Positions 32,709 through 41,405 of a stretch of DNA of 64,000 nucleotides are shown here, in pieces; the first letter of the stretch is position 1, and the number at the start of each line of letters is the position of its first letter. The translations under genes and the position numbers were made by a program. The notes below the pieces were generated by a model that worked only from the letters and a program-made list of their open reading frames with translations, was not told where the DNA came from and searched no databases. Origin of the DNA: Symbioplanes lichenis (GTDB taxonomy: Bacteria; Actinomycetota; Actinomycetes; Mycobacteriales; Micromonosporaceae); the NCBI RefSeq assembly GCF_030709675.1, contig NZ_JAUZQD010000004.1, forward strand, positions 248,001-312,000, read 5' to 3'.

Positions 32709-33726
32709 CCCGGTTCGTGCGGACGATCAGATAGATGAGGTACGGCGCCCCGAGCACCCCGGTGACGACGCCGACCGGGTAGCGGTGGTCGAAGGCGAAC
32801 TGCCCGACGAAGTCCGCCACGAGCACGAGCAGCGACCCGACGAGCCCGGCGGGCAGGAGCAGCGAGCCGCCGTTGCCGAAGAGGCGGGCGGCGATCGGCC
32901 CGGACAGGAACGCGACGAACGCGATGGGCCCGGAAGCCGCCGTGGCGAAGGCGATCAGCCCGACGGCGGCGACGATGACGACGAGGCGGGTGCGCTCCAT
33001 GCGTACGCCCAGAGCGCCGGCGGCGTCATCCCCCAGCTGCATCATCGTCAGGTCGCGGCCGCGCGCGAGCAGCACCGGGCCGAGCACCAGCAGCGCGATC
33101 AGCACGGGCACCACCTCGTGCCAGCTCGCGCCGTTGAGGCTGCCGGTGAGCCAGCGCAGCGCCTGCTGCAGGTCCCACTGCCCGGCCCGGCTCAGCTGGT
33201 ACGAGGTCACGCTGTCGAGCATCGCCGCGATGCCGATGCCGATCAGCACCAGCCGGGTCCCGGCCACGCCGTCCTTGAACGACAGCGTGTAGACGATCAG
33301 CGCGACGGCCAGCCCGGCGACGATCGCGAAGACGGACACCTCGGCCCCCGTCAGCTTGAGCGTCACGATGCCCAGGGTCGCCGCGGCGCTCGCCCCGGAG
33401 GTGATGCCGATGATGTCCGGGCTCGCCAGCGGGTTGCGCAACATCGTCTGGAAGGTCACGCCGCCCATGCCGAAGCACAGACCCACGATCAACGCCATCG
33501 CCGTACGCGGCAGCCGCAGCTCGCCGACCGTGAAGGACGCGCCGGGCACGGTCTCGCCGAGGATCACGTGCCAGATGTCGGCGGGCGGATAGTAGGTCTG
33601 CCCGAACATCAGGCTGATCGCGGCCATGGCGACGATCAGCACGGCGAGGACCGCCATCAGCAGCCGGCGGCGCAGCGCCCGGCGCACGCGGCCGCGGGTG
33701 ACAGCCTGCAGCGTCGTGGTGGTCAC
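32692..33726 (-). CDS. Iron-siderophore ABC permease (FecD/FepG-like)
   Basis: 344 residues from a GTG overlapping the first permease's stop (GTGA). About nine to ten membrane helices of the FecCD fold with ELRLPRTAMALIVG, the conserved TMLRNPLASPDIIGIT, SGPIAFVAFLSGPIAARLFG and the ending FDHRYPVGVVTGVLGAPYLI. It forms the translocation path with its partner permease. Cytoplasmic-membrane protein of the importer served by the lipoprotein at 34763. Confidence 0.94.
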   Translation of the reverse strand: MTTTTLQAVTRGRVRRALRRRLLMAVLAVLIVAMAAISLMFGQTYYPPADIWHVILGETVPGASFTVGELRLPRTAMALIVGLCFGMGGVTFQTMLRNPLASPDIIGITSGASAAATLGIVTLKLTGAEVSVFAIVAGLAVALIVYTLSFKDGVAGTRLVLIGIGIAAMLDSVTSYQLSRAGQWDLQQALRWLTGSLNGASWHEVVPVLIALLVLGPVLLARGRDLTMMQLGDDAAGALGVRMERTRLVVIVAAVGLIAFATAASGPIAFVAFLSGPIAARLFGNGGSLLLPAGLVGSLLVLVADFVGQFAFDHRYPVGVVTGVLGAPYLIYLIVRTNRAGGSL

Positions 33727-34766
33727 AGCTCGCGTACCTTCTGCCGGCGGACGATGGAGATGAAGAAGGGCGCGCCGATGAGCGCGGTGATGATGCCCAC
33801 GTCGATCTCGCCGGGGCGGGCGACGATGCGTCCGAGGATGTCGGCCGCGGTGAGCAGCGACGCGCCGACCAGCGCCGAGAAGGGCAGCAGCCAGCGGTGG
33901 TCGAGCCCGATCAGCAGCCGGCAGACGTGCGGCACGACCAGGCCGACGAAGGCGATCGGCCCGGCGACGGCGGTGGTCGCGCCGCAGAGCAGCACCGCGC
34001 CGAGCGCCGCGACGGCCCGGGTCAGCGCGACCCGTTCGCCGAGGCCGGCGGCGAGCTCGTCCCCGAGGGCGAGGGAGTTGAGGGGGCGGGCCGCCAGGAA
34101 GCTGATCACCAGGCCGGCCACGAGGAAGGGCACCACCAGCTTGAGCGTGGCGAAGGTGGCCCCGCCGACGCCGCCGATCTGCCACGACTGGAAGTTCTCG
34201 CCGATGTCGCCGCGGCCCAGCAGCAGCGCGCTGATCAGCGACGAGAGCGCGGCCGAGGTCGCGGCCCCGGCCAGGGCGAGCTTGAGCGGGGTGGCGCCGC
34301 CGCGCCCGAGCGAGCCGACCACGTAGACGAAGACGGCCGCCACCGCCGCCCCGCCGATCGCCACCCAGACATAGCTCGACGGGTTGCTCAGGCCGAACGA
34401 CGCCATCCCGGTGACCACGGCGAGCGCGGCGCCGGTGTTGACGCTGAGGATGCCCGGGTCGGCGAGCGGGTTGCGGGTCACGCCCTGCATGACCGCGCCG
34501 GCCAGGGCGAGCGCGGCGCCGGCGAGGACCGCGAGCAGGGTACGCGGGATGCGTACGGTGACGGCGGCGGTGTTCATCGTCTCGTCGTGGCCCTGCAGCG
34601 CCTGCACGATGTCGGTCCAGCCGACGTGCCGCGAGCCCACGGCGACGGAGGCCAGCATCAGCGCGACCAGCACGGCGACGGCCAGGACGGCCCAGAGGGT
34701 ACGGACCGGAGCCGGGCGCCGCAGCGGGGCGGCGTCCGGCTCGGTCGTGGTGACGGGAGTGGTCAC
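33723..34766 (-). CDS. Iron-siderophore ABC permease (FecC/FepD-like)
   Basis: 347 residues from a GTG overlapping the lipoprotein stop. FecCD fold: VRIPRTLLAVLAGAALALAG, MQGVTRNPLADPGILSVN, the coupling segment GDELAAGLGERV and the ending ARPGEIDVGIITALIGAPFF. It dimerises with the following permease. All parts of a complete importer are present in order: binding protein, two permeases, ATPase. Confidence 0.94.
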   Translation of the reverse strand: MTTPVTTTEPDAAPLRRPAPVRTLWAVLAVAVLVALMLASVAVGSRHVGWTDIVQALQGHDETMNTAAVTVRIPRTLLAVLAGAALALAGAVMQGVTRNPLADPGILSVNTGAALAVVTGMASFGLSNPSSYVWVAIGGAAVAAVFVYVVGSLGRGGATPLKLALAGAATSAALSSLISALLLGRGDIGENFQSWQIGGVGGATFATLKLVVPFLVAGLVISFLAARPLNSLALGDELAAGLGERVALTRAVAALGAVLLCGATTAVAGPIAFVGLVVPHVCRLLIGLDHRWLLPFSALVGASLLTAADILGRIVARPGEIDVGIITALIGAPFFISIVRRQKVREL

Positions 34767-35800
34767 TTCACCTTGGCGGCCGCGTCGGCCAGCTGCTTCA
34801 CGTAGTCCTTCGTGACGTACGGGATGGCGAGCGGGGTCGGGTTCGCCGCCGTGCCCGCCGGGCCGCTGCCGTCGAGTGCGACGACGGCGCCGTTCTTGAT
34901 GGCCGGCATCTTGGCCAGCAGCGGGTTGGCCTGCAGGGCCGACACGAGCTTGGCGTCGCCGTAGGTCACGATGATGTCGACGTCGTTGAACGTCTCGATC
35001 TGCTCGGCGCTGGTGTCGAGGGCGAACAGCTCGCTGGCCGCGGACGCCTTCTCGACGCTCGCCGGCTGCTTGAGGCCCAGGTCGGTGAAGAACTGGACCC
35101 GCGTGTCCTTGGTCGTGTAGTAGCTGATCTTGCTCAGGTCGGCCGGGTCGATGTGCGTGACGAACATGACCGACTTGCCGGCCAGCGCCGGGTACTCGGC
35201 GACGTCGGCCTTCATCTGCGCCTCGAGGTCGGCGATGAGCTTGTCACCCTCGGCGGACAGGCCGAGCGCCTGGCTCTCCAGCTTGATCGTGTCGCGCCAC
35301 GCGGTCGCCCACGCGGCCGTCGGGAAGGCGACGGTCGGCGCGATCTTGCTGAGCTTGTCGTAGTCCTCCTGCGTCAGGCCCGAGTAGGCCGCCAGGATCA
35401 CGTCGGGCTTGGTGTTGGCCACGCCCTCGAAGTCGATGCCGTCGTTCTCGTCGAAGAGCACCGGCGTCGGGCTGCCCAGCTCCTTGAGCTTGTCGGTCAC
35501 CCAGGGCAGCACGCCGTCGCCGTTGTCGTCGCCGAAGTTGGCGGCGGCCATGCCCACGGGCGTGATGCCGAGCGCGAGGGGCACCTCCTGGTTGGCCCAC
35601 TGCACGGTGGCGACCCGCTCGGGCTTCTTCTCGATGGTCGTCGAGCCGAGCGCGTGCTTGATCGTCACGGGGAAGGCAGCGGAGCCGGCACTGCTGCCGG
35701 CCGCCGGCTCGTCACTGTCCGACGACCCGCCGCCACAAGCAGCGAGCGCGAGCGCCGCGGCCAGGGCGGCGACTCCCGCCAGGATCCGGTTGGGGCGCAT
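34763..35800 (-). CDS. Iron-siderophore binding lipoprotein
   Basis: 345 residues from ATG 35800, supported by GGAG at spacing 8; GTG 35815 is an alternative. Lipobox LAAC after a 25-residue signal, then a Ser/Gly linker. The two-lobe FepB/FhuD-type fold is shown by ERVATVQWANQEVPLALGI, KPDVILAAYSGLTQEDYDKL, PTVAFP and VIVTYGD-like VDIIVTYGDA. It captures ferric siderophore outside the membrane and hands it to the permeases. The iron box at 35827-35845 lies just upstream. Confidence 0.94.
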   Translation of the reverse strand: MRPNRILAGVAALAAALALAACGGGSSDSDEPAAGSSAGSAAFPVTIKHALGSTTIEKKPERVATVQWANQEVPLALGITPVGMAAANFGDDNGDGVLPWVTDKLKELGSPTPVLFDENDGIDFEGVANTKPDVILAAYSGLTQEDYDKLSKIAPTVAFPTAAWATAWRDTIKLESQALGLSAEGDKLIADLEAQMKADVAEYPALAGKSVMFVTHIDPADLSKISYYTTKDTRVQFFTDLGLKQPASVEKASAASELFALDTSAEQIETFNDVDIIVTYGDAKLVSALQANPLLAKMPAIKNGAVVALDGSGPAGTAANPTPLAIPYVTKDYVKQLADAAAKVK

Positions 35801-35826
35801 ATTGGCGAACTCCACTTCGTGCGCTG

Positions 35827-35845
35827 TAAGGGATGCCTAACCTAA
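35827..35845 (-). promoter_or_regulatory. DtxR/IdeR-type iron box
   Basis: The 19 bp TAAGGGATGCCTAACCTAA match 14 of 19 positions of the known consensus TTAGGTTAGGCTAACCTAA, with one half perfect. It lies 27 bp upstream of the siderophore lipoprotein ATG, where an iron-loaded repressor would block transcription. Confidence 0.8.
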
Positions 35846-35924
35846 CAGCCTCACGTTTCCCCTGCATGATCGACTCCCCCCGTTACAGCCCCGTGACCTG
35901 CACTTCAGCCGCTTCCCAGCCGCG

Positions 35925-36212
35925 GTGTCGGATCGCCGATCGCCCGTACCCCCGTCGCCCGAAGCCCTGCCGCCGACGATCTTGTGCACCAGGCGGCTCG
36001 TGCGCGGCTACGGCGCGAGCACGGACGTCGTCATGCCGCTCGGGGCTCTTCACGGCTGGATGCCGATCCTCGCCATCGGCGTCTTCGCGACCCACGACGG
36101 TGTGCTGTTCGCGGTCACCGTGGCCGCCGCGCTGGCCGCCCGGGTCGCGGGCATGCTGTACATCCGGGCCCGGGTCACCAGGCTGACGCGTACCCACGCC
36201 ATGTTCCGCTGA
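35925..36212 (+). CDS. Small hypothetical membrane protein
   Basis: 95 residues from a GTG. A polar N-terminus is followed by GWMPILAIGVFATHDGVLFAV and LAARVAGMLYI, one or two membrane helices, and a basic tail. No family recognised. A strong hairpin (36216-36246) follows directly, which supports a real transcript. Codon use is normal for the region. The start could be a later codon. Confidence 0.55.
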   Translation: MSDRRSPVPPSPEALPPTILCTRRLVRGYGASTDVVMPLGALHGWMPILAIGVFATHDGVLFAVTVAAALAARVAGMLYIRARVTRLTRTHAMFR

Positions 36213-36215
36213 CCG

Positions 36216-36246
36216 GCCGGCGCCCTGGGTTCCTCAGGGCACCGGC
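36216..36246. terminator. Bidirectional terminator hairpin
   Basis: GCCGGCGCCCTG (36216-36227) and CAGGGCACCGGC (36235-36246) pair over 12 bp with one G-U/mismatch position and a 7-nt loop, between convergent genes ending at 36212 and 36258. Confidence 0.75.
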
Positions 36247-36257
36247 GGGCGTACTCG

Positions 36258-37214
36258 TCAGCGCAGGGCGGGCAGGACCTTCGCGCCGAAGGTCTCGATG
36301 AAGGGCAGCAGCTCCTGGCCCACGTGGTGCAGGTAGATGCGGTCGAAGCCGAGCGCCTCGTAGGAGCGCAGCCACTCGATGTGCTTGTCGAGGTCCGCGG
36401 AGATGTTGACGGTCTTGCGGACCTGCTCGACCGTGACGTTCTCGGAGACGGCGTCGAAGTGCTCGGCGGTCTCCAGGTCCCAGCAGACCGGCGGCGGGAA
36501 GATGTTGCTGCGCCACTGCTCGTGGGCGATCCGCTCGGCCTCCTCCTCGGTGGGCGCCCAGCTCAGGTGGACCTGCAGGCAGATCGGTCCCTTGCCGCCG
36601 GCGTCCCGATAGGCGGCGATCATCTCGCGCAGGTGCTCCTCCGGGGCGTTGACCGTGACGAGGCCGTCGGCCCAGCTCGCGCACCAGCGGGCGGTGGCCA
36701 CGCTGACCGCGGCGCCGATCAGGGCGGGCGGCTCCGCGGGCCGGGTCCACAGCCGCGCGCGGTCGACCTTGATCAGGCCGTCCCGGGTGACCTCCTTGCC
36801 GTCGAGCAGATCGCGGATCACGCCCACGCTGGCCAGCAGCCGCTCGTTACGGATCTCCTTGCGCGGCCAGGGGTCGCCGGTGATGTGCTCGTTGCTGAAC
36901 TCGCCGCTGCCCAGGGCCGCCCAGAAGCGCCCCGGGAACATGCTGCCCAGCGTGCCGATCGCCTGCGCGATGATCGCCGGGTGGTAGCGCTGACCGGGCG
37001 CGTTGACCACGCCGAACGACAGGTTCGTGGCCTGCAGGGCGGCGCCCAGCCACGACCACGCGAAGGCGGACTGCCCCTGCCGCTCGCTCCACGGCGAGAA
37101 GTGGTCCGAGCACATGGCGGCGTCGAAGCCCGCGCGCTCGGCCGCGATCACCGCGGTCAGGAGGTCGGCGGGCGGGATCTGCTCGTGCGAGCAGTGAAGG
37201 CCGTAGTCCGTCAT
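36258..37214 (-). CDS. LLM-class F420-dependent oxidoreductase (TIGR03885-like)
   Basis: 318 residues from ATG 37214. A TIM-barrel luciferase-like protein: GLHCSHEQIPPADLLTAVIA, MCSDHFSPWSERQGQSAFAW, NAPGQRYHPAIIAQAIGTLG and FWAALGSGEFSNEHITGDPW. These match the F420-dependent glucose-6-phosphate-dehydrogenase-like group of actinomycetes. Hydride transfer to or from F420 is the family reaction; the substrate is not evident. It is divergent from the VOC gene at 37271. Confidence 0.9.
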   Translation of the reverse strand: MTDYGLHCSHEQIPPADLLTAVIAAERAGFDAAMCSDHFSPWSERQGQSAFAWSWLGAALQATNLSFGVVNAPGQRYHPAIIAQAIGTLGSMFPGRFWAALGSGEFSNEHITGDPWPRKEIRNERLLASVGVIRDLLDGKEVTRDGLIKVDRARLWTRPAEPPALIGAAVSVATARWCASWADGLVTVNAPEEHLREMIAAYRDAGGKGPICLQVHLSWAPTEEEAERIAHEQWRSNIFPPPVCWDLETAEHFDAVSENVTVEQVRKTVNISADLDKHIEWLRSYEALGFDRIYLHHVGQELLPFIETFGAKVLPALR

Positions 37215-37270
37215 GGCCGCATTACCTACCCCGCTCGTGCGGGACACAATCGGAGTCCTACCGTGGAGGC

Positions 37271-37948
37271 ATGATCCGGTGGGCGTACGCGTTCGTTGAC
37301 CGGCCCCGCCCCCTGCTCGCCGCGGCCGGGGCGTTCTGGGCGGCGGTGACCGGCAGCCGCGCCGAGCCTTTCCATGAACACCTGCGCCTGGTACGCGACG
37401 ACGCCGACCCGTGGATCGCCGTGCAGGGCGTGCACGCGGGTCCCGGCGGGGCGCACGTCGACCTGTACGTGGACGACGTCGCGGCGGTGGCGGCGCGCGC
37501 GGAGGTCGTCGCCGATCACGGGGAGTGGTGTGTGCTGCGCTCCCCCGGCGGCTTCCTGTTCTGTGCCGTGCCGTGGCAGGGCGAGCACCGCCGCCCCGCA
37601 CCCGGCGCGAGCCTGGTCGACCAGGTCTGCCTCGACGTCTCCCCCAGCCGGTACGAGGCCGAGGTCGACTTCTGGGCCGCGCTCACCGGCTGGGAGCTGC
37701 GGGCCTTCCCGCCGGAGTTCCATCGCCTCGTCCGGCCGCCGGGCCTGCCGATCCACCTGCTCTTGCAGCGTACGGACGACGAGCAGCCACCCTCCGCCCA
37801 CCTCGACCTGGCCTGCGCCGACGTGGCGGCCGAGCGGGCGCGGCACGAGTCGCTGGGCGCCACGTTCGTCGCCGAGTTCCCCGAGTGGACGGTCATGCGC
37901 GACCCGGCCGGCGGCGTCTACTGTCTGACCGACCGTCAACCCGCGTGA
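37271..37948 (+). CDS. Two-module VOC-family protein
   Basis: 225 residues from an ATG with GGAGG just upstream. Two tandem vicinal-oxygen-chelate modules: residues ~1-100 (FVDRPRPLLAAAGAFWAAVTG, HVDLYVDDVAAVAARAE) and ~110-225 (VCLDVSPSRYEAEVDFWAAL, SAHLDLACADVAAERARHES). The second ends in MRDPAGGVYCLT. Such proteins are metal-dependent isomerases, dioxygenases or binding proteins; the role here is unknown. It ends 12 bp before the nucleoside hydrolase. Confidence 0.88.
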   Translation: MIRWAYAFVDRPRPLLAAAGAFWAAVTGSRAEPFHEHLRLVRDDADPWIAVQGVHAGPGGAHVDLYVDDVAAVAARAEVVADHGEWCVLRSPGGFLFCAVPWQGEHRRPAPGASLVDQVCLDVSPSRYEAEVDFWAALTGWELRAFPPEFHRLVRPPGLPIHLLLQRTDDEQPPSAHLDLACADVAAERARHESLGATFVAEFPEWTVMRDPAGGVYCLTDRQPA

Positions 37949-37960
37949 GAGGGGCGAGCC

Positions 37961-38899
37961 GTGGCCGACACGCTGTACCTGGACTGTGACACCGGCGTCG
38001 ACGACGCGATCGCCATCGCCCTGCTGCTCGCCAGCCCCGGGGTGGAGCTCGTGGGCATCGGCACGGTCAGCGGGAACACCGGCGCGGCGCAGGCGGCCCG
38101 GAACACGCTCGATCTGCTCGCGCTGGGCGGGCGGCCCGGCGTACCCGTCGCGGTCGGAGCGCACCACCCGCTGGCCGGCGCCTTCGCCGGGGGTGCGACC
38201 AGCGTCCACGGCGGCAACGGCATCCACGGGGTGGAGCTGCCGCGGGCGGCGGCCGACCCGATCCCGTCCGACGCGGCCGAGCTGCTGCTGGCGATCGCCC
38301 GCGCGCGCCCCGGCGAGCTGCGCATCCTGGCCACCGGCCCGCTCACCAACCTGGCGATCGCCCTGCGCCGCGAGCCCCGCCTGCCCGCCCTCGTGCGCGA
38401 CGTCACCGTGATGGGCGGCGCGGTCCGCGCGCCCGGCAACATCACCGGCCGGGCCGAGGCCAACATCCACAACGACCCGGAGGCCGCCGCCGAGGTGCTC
38501 GCCGCCCCCTGGCCGGTCACCCTGGTCCCGCTCGACGTCACCATGAACCACTGCTTCGACGCCGCCGACCGCGAGGCCCTCCTGGCGTCCGCCGCGCCGC
38601 TGGCCCCGGTGCTCGGCGAGATGCTGACCGGCTACTACGACTTCTACGAGCCGCAGTTCGGCGAGCGCCGCGTGCCCCTGCACGACCCGCTCGCGGCCGG
38701 CATCGTCACCGGCGCGCTGACCCCGGCCGACGCCCCGCGGCTCGGCCTGCGCGTCGACCTCGGCGAACCGGCCGCGCCCGGCGCCGCGGGGCATCGCGGC
38801 CTGCTGATCGAGGACCCGGCCGTCGAGCAGAAGACCCGCGTGGTGCTCACGCTCACCGCGGACGGCGGCCCGATCATCCGTACGCTGATCAGCTCCTGA
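37961..38899 (+). CDS. Inosine-uridine-preferring nucleoside hydrolase
   Basis: 312 residues from a GTG behind GAGAGGGG. The calcium-site signature DCDTGVDDAIAI is at residues 9-20, with ILATGPLTNLAIAL, VMGGAV, the Asn-rich AEANIHNDPEAA and HDPLAAG for ribose and nucleobase binding. It cleaves ribonucleosides to base and ribose in salvage. Likely translated with the VOC gene. Followed by a long tandem repeat. Confidence 0.93.
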   Translation: MADTLYLDCDTGVDDAIAIALLLASPGVELVGIGTVSGNTGAAQAARNTLDLLALGGRPGVPVAVGAHHPLAGAFAGGATSVHGGNGIHGVELPRAAADPIPSDAAELLLAIARARPGELRILATGPLTNLAIALRREPRLPALVRDVTVMGGAVRAPGNITGRAEANIHNDPEAAAEVLAAPWPVTLVPLDVTMNHCFDAADREALLASAAPLAPVLGEMLTGYYDFYEPQFGERRVPLHDPLAAGIVTGALTPADAPRLGLRVDLGEPAAPGAAGHRGLLIEDPAVEQKTRVVLTLTADGGPIIRTLISS

Positions 38900-39019
38900 T
38901 CTCCCGCCCGGCGCCGCCTTTTCCCGCCCGGCGCCTTCTCCCGCCCGGCGCCGCCTTTTCCCGCCCGGCGCCTTCCCCCGCCCGGCGCCTTCCCCGCCCG
39001 GCGCCGCCTTCTCCCGACC
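38900..39019 (+). repeat. 17-20 bp tandem repeat behind the nucleoside hydrolase
   Basis: Six copies of CCCGCCCGGCGCC starting at 38903, 38923, 38940, 38960, 38977 and 38993, separated by TTC or GCCTTT-type spacers. The array begins directly after the stop codon (38897-38899). Nothing coding is seen in this 165-bp gap. Confidence 0.9.
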
Positions 39020-39020
39020 G

Positions 39021-39077
39021 CCGGCGGTCAGCTCTTGCGGCGGCCGCTTGAACAGGACCGGCGGTCAGCTCTTGCGG
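39021..39077. repeat. Exact 20-bp duplication of the devR-like gene end
   Basis: The 20 bp at 39058-39077 hold the last codons and stop (39065-39067) of the response-regulator gene; they recur unchanged at 39021-39040, outside the gene. Confidence 0.9.
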
Positions 39078-39706
39078 TCGCCGAGCAGGCGGGTGGCGAG
39101 GACCGCGGCCTGGGTGCGGCGTTCGAGGCCGAGCTTCGCGAGCAGGCTCGACACGTAGTTCTTCACCGTCTTCTCGGCGAGGAACATCTTGCCGGCGATC
39201 TCGCGATTGGTCAGGCCCTCGGCCACGTACTCGAGGATGCGCCGCTCCTGGTCGGTGAGCGACGCCAGCTCACGCGGCTGCTCGACGCCGTTGCGGATGC
39301 GCTCGAGGACGCGCTGCGTGACGGCCGGGTCGAGCAGCGACTGCCCGGCGGCGACCCGGCGGACGGCGTCGACCAGGTCGGTGCCGCGGATCTGCTTGAG
39401 CACGTAGCCCGCCGCCCCGGCCATGATCGCGGCGAAGAGCGCCTCGTCGTCCTCGTACGAGGTGAGGATCAGCCCCTGGATCGACGAGTCCACCGCCCGC
39501 ACGTCGCGGCACACGTCGATGCCGTTGCCGTCGGGCAGCCGCGCGTCGAGCACCGCCACGTCGGGCCGCAGCGCCGGGATGCGGCGGGCGGCCTCCTGCG
39601 CGGAGCCCGACTCGCCCACCACCTCGATGTCCCCGGCGGCGTGCAGCAGGTCGGCGAGGCCGCGGCGGACCACCTCGTGGTCGTCGAGCAGGAAGACACG
39701 AATCAC
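39065..39706 (-). CDS. devR: DevR/DosR-like NarL-family response regulator
   Basis: 213 residues. Receiver: LLDDHEVVRRGLADLL, phospho-acceptor in VAVLDARLPDGNGID (~D54), ILTSYEDDEA and YVLK. LuxR-type DNA-binding domain: LTDQERRILEYVAEGLTNRE then MFLAEKTVKNYVSSLLAKLG, nearly identical to the recognition helix of mycobacterial DosR. DosR responds to low oxygen, NO and CO through DosS/DosT kinases. A matching kinase lies at 45829-47475 and DosR-type boxes at 45816 and 39743. The regulator is not adjacent to its kinase here. Confidence 0.9.
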   Translation of the reverse strand: MIRVFLLDDHEVVRRGLADLLHAAGDIEVVGESGSAQEAARRIPALRPDVAVLDARLPDGNGIDVCRDVRAVDSSIQGLILTSYEDDEALFAAIMAGAAGYVLKQIRGTDLVDAVRRVAAGQSLLDPAVTQRVLERIRNGVEQPRELASLTDQERRILEYVAEGLTNREIAGKMFLAEKTVKNYVSSLLAKLGLERRTQAAVLATRLLGDRKS

Positions 39707-39742
39707 CCCTCTTTCTTACCCAAGTCCGAAGGCGCGCGCCCA

Positions 39743-39756
39743 GGGCCGAAGGTCCC
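39743..39756. promoter_or_regulatory. DosR-box-like palindrome upstream of devR-like gene
   Basis: GGGCCGAAGGTCCC against the core GGGAC-N4-GTCCC, one change in the half sites. It lies 37 bp upstream of the response-regulator start and 45 bp upstream of the divergent secreted-protein gene, so either may be controlled. Confidence 0.5.
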
Positions 39757-39800
39757 GTCACCTTCTGACCACGGCCCTGCTGTGGCTACCGTCACCAGAC

Positions 39801-41405
39801 ATGAGACGCCTGCCCGCGCCCCTCATCTGTCTGACCCTTGCGATCGGCGCCGCCCCCGCAGCGACGGGGCTCGCTGCCGCCCCCGCAGCGACGGGGCTCA
39901 CTGCCGCCCCCGCAGCGACGGGGCTCACTGCCGCCCCCGCAGCGACGGGGCTCACTGCCGTCCCCGCAGCGACGGCGGCGGCGCTCGTCGCCGCCCCGGC
40001 CGACAACCCCTTGCTCCGCTACGCGCGGGACACGTGGCGGTCGCTCGCGGCGATGACCGACCCGCGCACCGGGCTCGTCGCCGACTCGATCGACGCCGGG
40101 CTGACCACGCCCGCCGACTACACCTCGCCCACCAACATCGGCGGCGCCATGTGGTCGGCCGTCGTCGCGGCCCGGCTCGGCATCATCTCGCAGGGCGAGG
40201 CCCGCTCCCGGGTGGCGCGCACGCTCGGCACCCTGGCCACGATGCGGCGCCACGAGGCGTCGGGCATGTTCTACAACTGGTACGACCCGAGGGACGGCTC
40301 GGTGAGCCCGCGCGACACGCCCTTCCTCTCCAGCGTGGACAACGGCTGGCTGGCGGCGGCGCTGCACGTGGTCGACGGGGCGTTCCCCCGGCTCGGGGCG
40401 GATCGGATCGTGGCCACGATGGACTTCGGCTTCTTCTACGACCCGGATCGTGGCCTGATCCGGGGCGGCTTCTGGGACGTCCCGCCGCCGGTGGACTGTT
40501 CGGTGCCGCAGGACGGCGTGTGGTTCACCTGCAACCACTACGACATCACGGTGACCGAGCCGCGCATCGCCACCTACCTGGGGATAGCCGCCGGCCAGAT
40601 CCCGCCCGACGCGTACTTCGCCACCATGCGCACCCTGCCCGCCACCTGCGACTACGCCTGGCAGGAGATGCGGCCGGAGGGGTTCACGGCGACGCACCTG
40701 GGCCGGACGGTCTTCGAGGGCTCCTACCGCTATCGGGGCATCACGTTCGTGCCCAGCTGGGGTGGCGACATGTTCGAGGCGCTCATGCCGGACCTGTTCG
40801 TGCCCGAGGCCGCGTGGGGCCCGAGGTCGTGGGGGCGCAACCATCCGGCGACGGTCGCGGCGCAGATCGAGCACGGCCTGCAGGACGCCGGGTACGGCTA
40901 CTGGGGCTTCTCGCCCGCCGCGGACCCGGCCGGCGGGTACGCGGTCTGGGGCGTCGACGCGATGGGCATGGACACGAACGGCTACCCGTCGGACGCGCAG
41001 GCGACCCGTTACGACGCCGGCTTCGAGGGGTGCCGTCCGCCCGGACCGGCCCCGGACTACGGCGACGGGGTGGTGACACCGCACGCGGCGTTCCTCGCCC
41101 TGCCCTACGCCAAGGGGCCGGTCCTGGCCAATCTGGCCGCCCTGCGCCGCGACTTCCCCGTCTACGGCCCGGGCGGCTTCGCCGATGCGGTGAACATCGG
41201 CACCGGGCAGGTCGCCCGGCGCCACCTGTCGCTGGACCAGTCCATGATCATGGGCGCGCTGGGCAACGAGCTGGCCGGGGATCTCCTCAAGCGGCTCTTC
41301 GTCACCCCGGCCTTCGAACGCCGCGTCCGCCCGCTCCTCGCGCGCGAGACGTTCAACGTTCCCGCCGCCCAGCGCCTCCCTCACCTCACGTCGCCGATCA
41401 ACTGA
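39801..41405 (+). CDS. Secreted DUF3131/glucoamylase-type protein
   Basis: 534 residues from ATG 39801. A signal peptide (MRRLPAPLICLTLAIGAAPA) runs into about 45 residues of a 9-residue repeat (APAATGLTA). The mature part is an (alpha/alpha)-barrel-like domain: YARDTWRSLAAMTDPRTGLV, SPTNIGGAMWSAVVAARLGI, MFYNWYDP, SSVDNGWLAAAL, EALMPDLFVPEA and GYGYWGFSPAADPAGGY. These fit DUF3131/glycoamylase-like proteins that process beta-glucans. It overlaps the convergent subtilase gene by 8 bp. Confidence 0.88.
   Translation: MRRLPAPLICLTLAIGAAPAATGLAAAPAATGLTAAPAATGLTAAPAATGLTAVPAATAAALVAAPADNPLLRYARDTWRSLAAMTDPRTGLVADSIDAGLTTPADYTSPTNIGGAMWSAVVAARLGIISQGEARSRVARTLGTLATMRRHEASGMFYNWYDPRDGSVSPRDTPFLSSVDNGWLAAALHVVDGAFPRLGADRIVATMDFGFFYDPDRGLIRGGFWDVPPPVDCSVPQDGVWFTCNHYDITVTEPRIATYLGIAAGQIPPDAYFATMRTLPATCDYAWQEMRPEGFTATHLGRTVFEGSYRYRGITFVPSWGGDMFEALMPDLFVPEAAWGPRSWGRNHPATVAAQIEHGLQDAGYGYWGFSPAADPAGGYAVWGVDAMGMDTNGYPSDAQATRYDAGFEGCRPPGPAPDYGDGVVTPHAAFLALPYAKGPVLANLAALRRDFPVYGPGGFADAVNIGTGQVARRHLSLDQSMIMGALGNELAGDLLKRLFVTPAFERRVRPLLARETFNVPAAQRLPHLTSPIN
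39850..39978 (+). repeat. 27-bp in-frame minisatellite in an exported protein's N-terminus
   Basis: Units start at 39850, 39877, 39904, 39931 and 39958, the last degenerate. The core GCCGCCCCCGCAGCGACGGG encodes the APAATGLTA repeat (core is 20 bp, then GCTCACT). Copies differ by one or two bases, so expansion is recent. Confidence 0.92.

Noticed and set aside
39850..39978. Possible CRISPR array
   Set aside because: The repeats are directly adjacent without unique spacers and stay in frame in an exported protein; it is a coding minisatellite.
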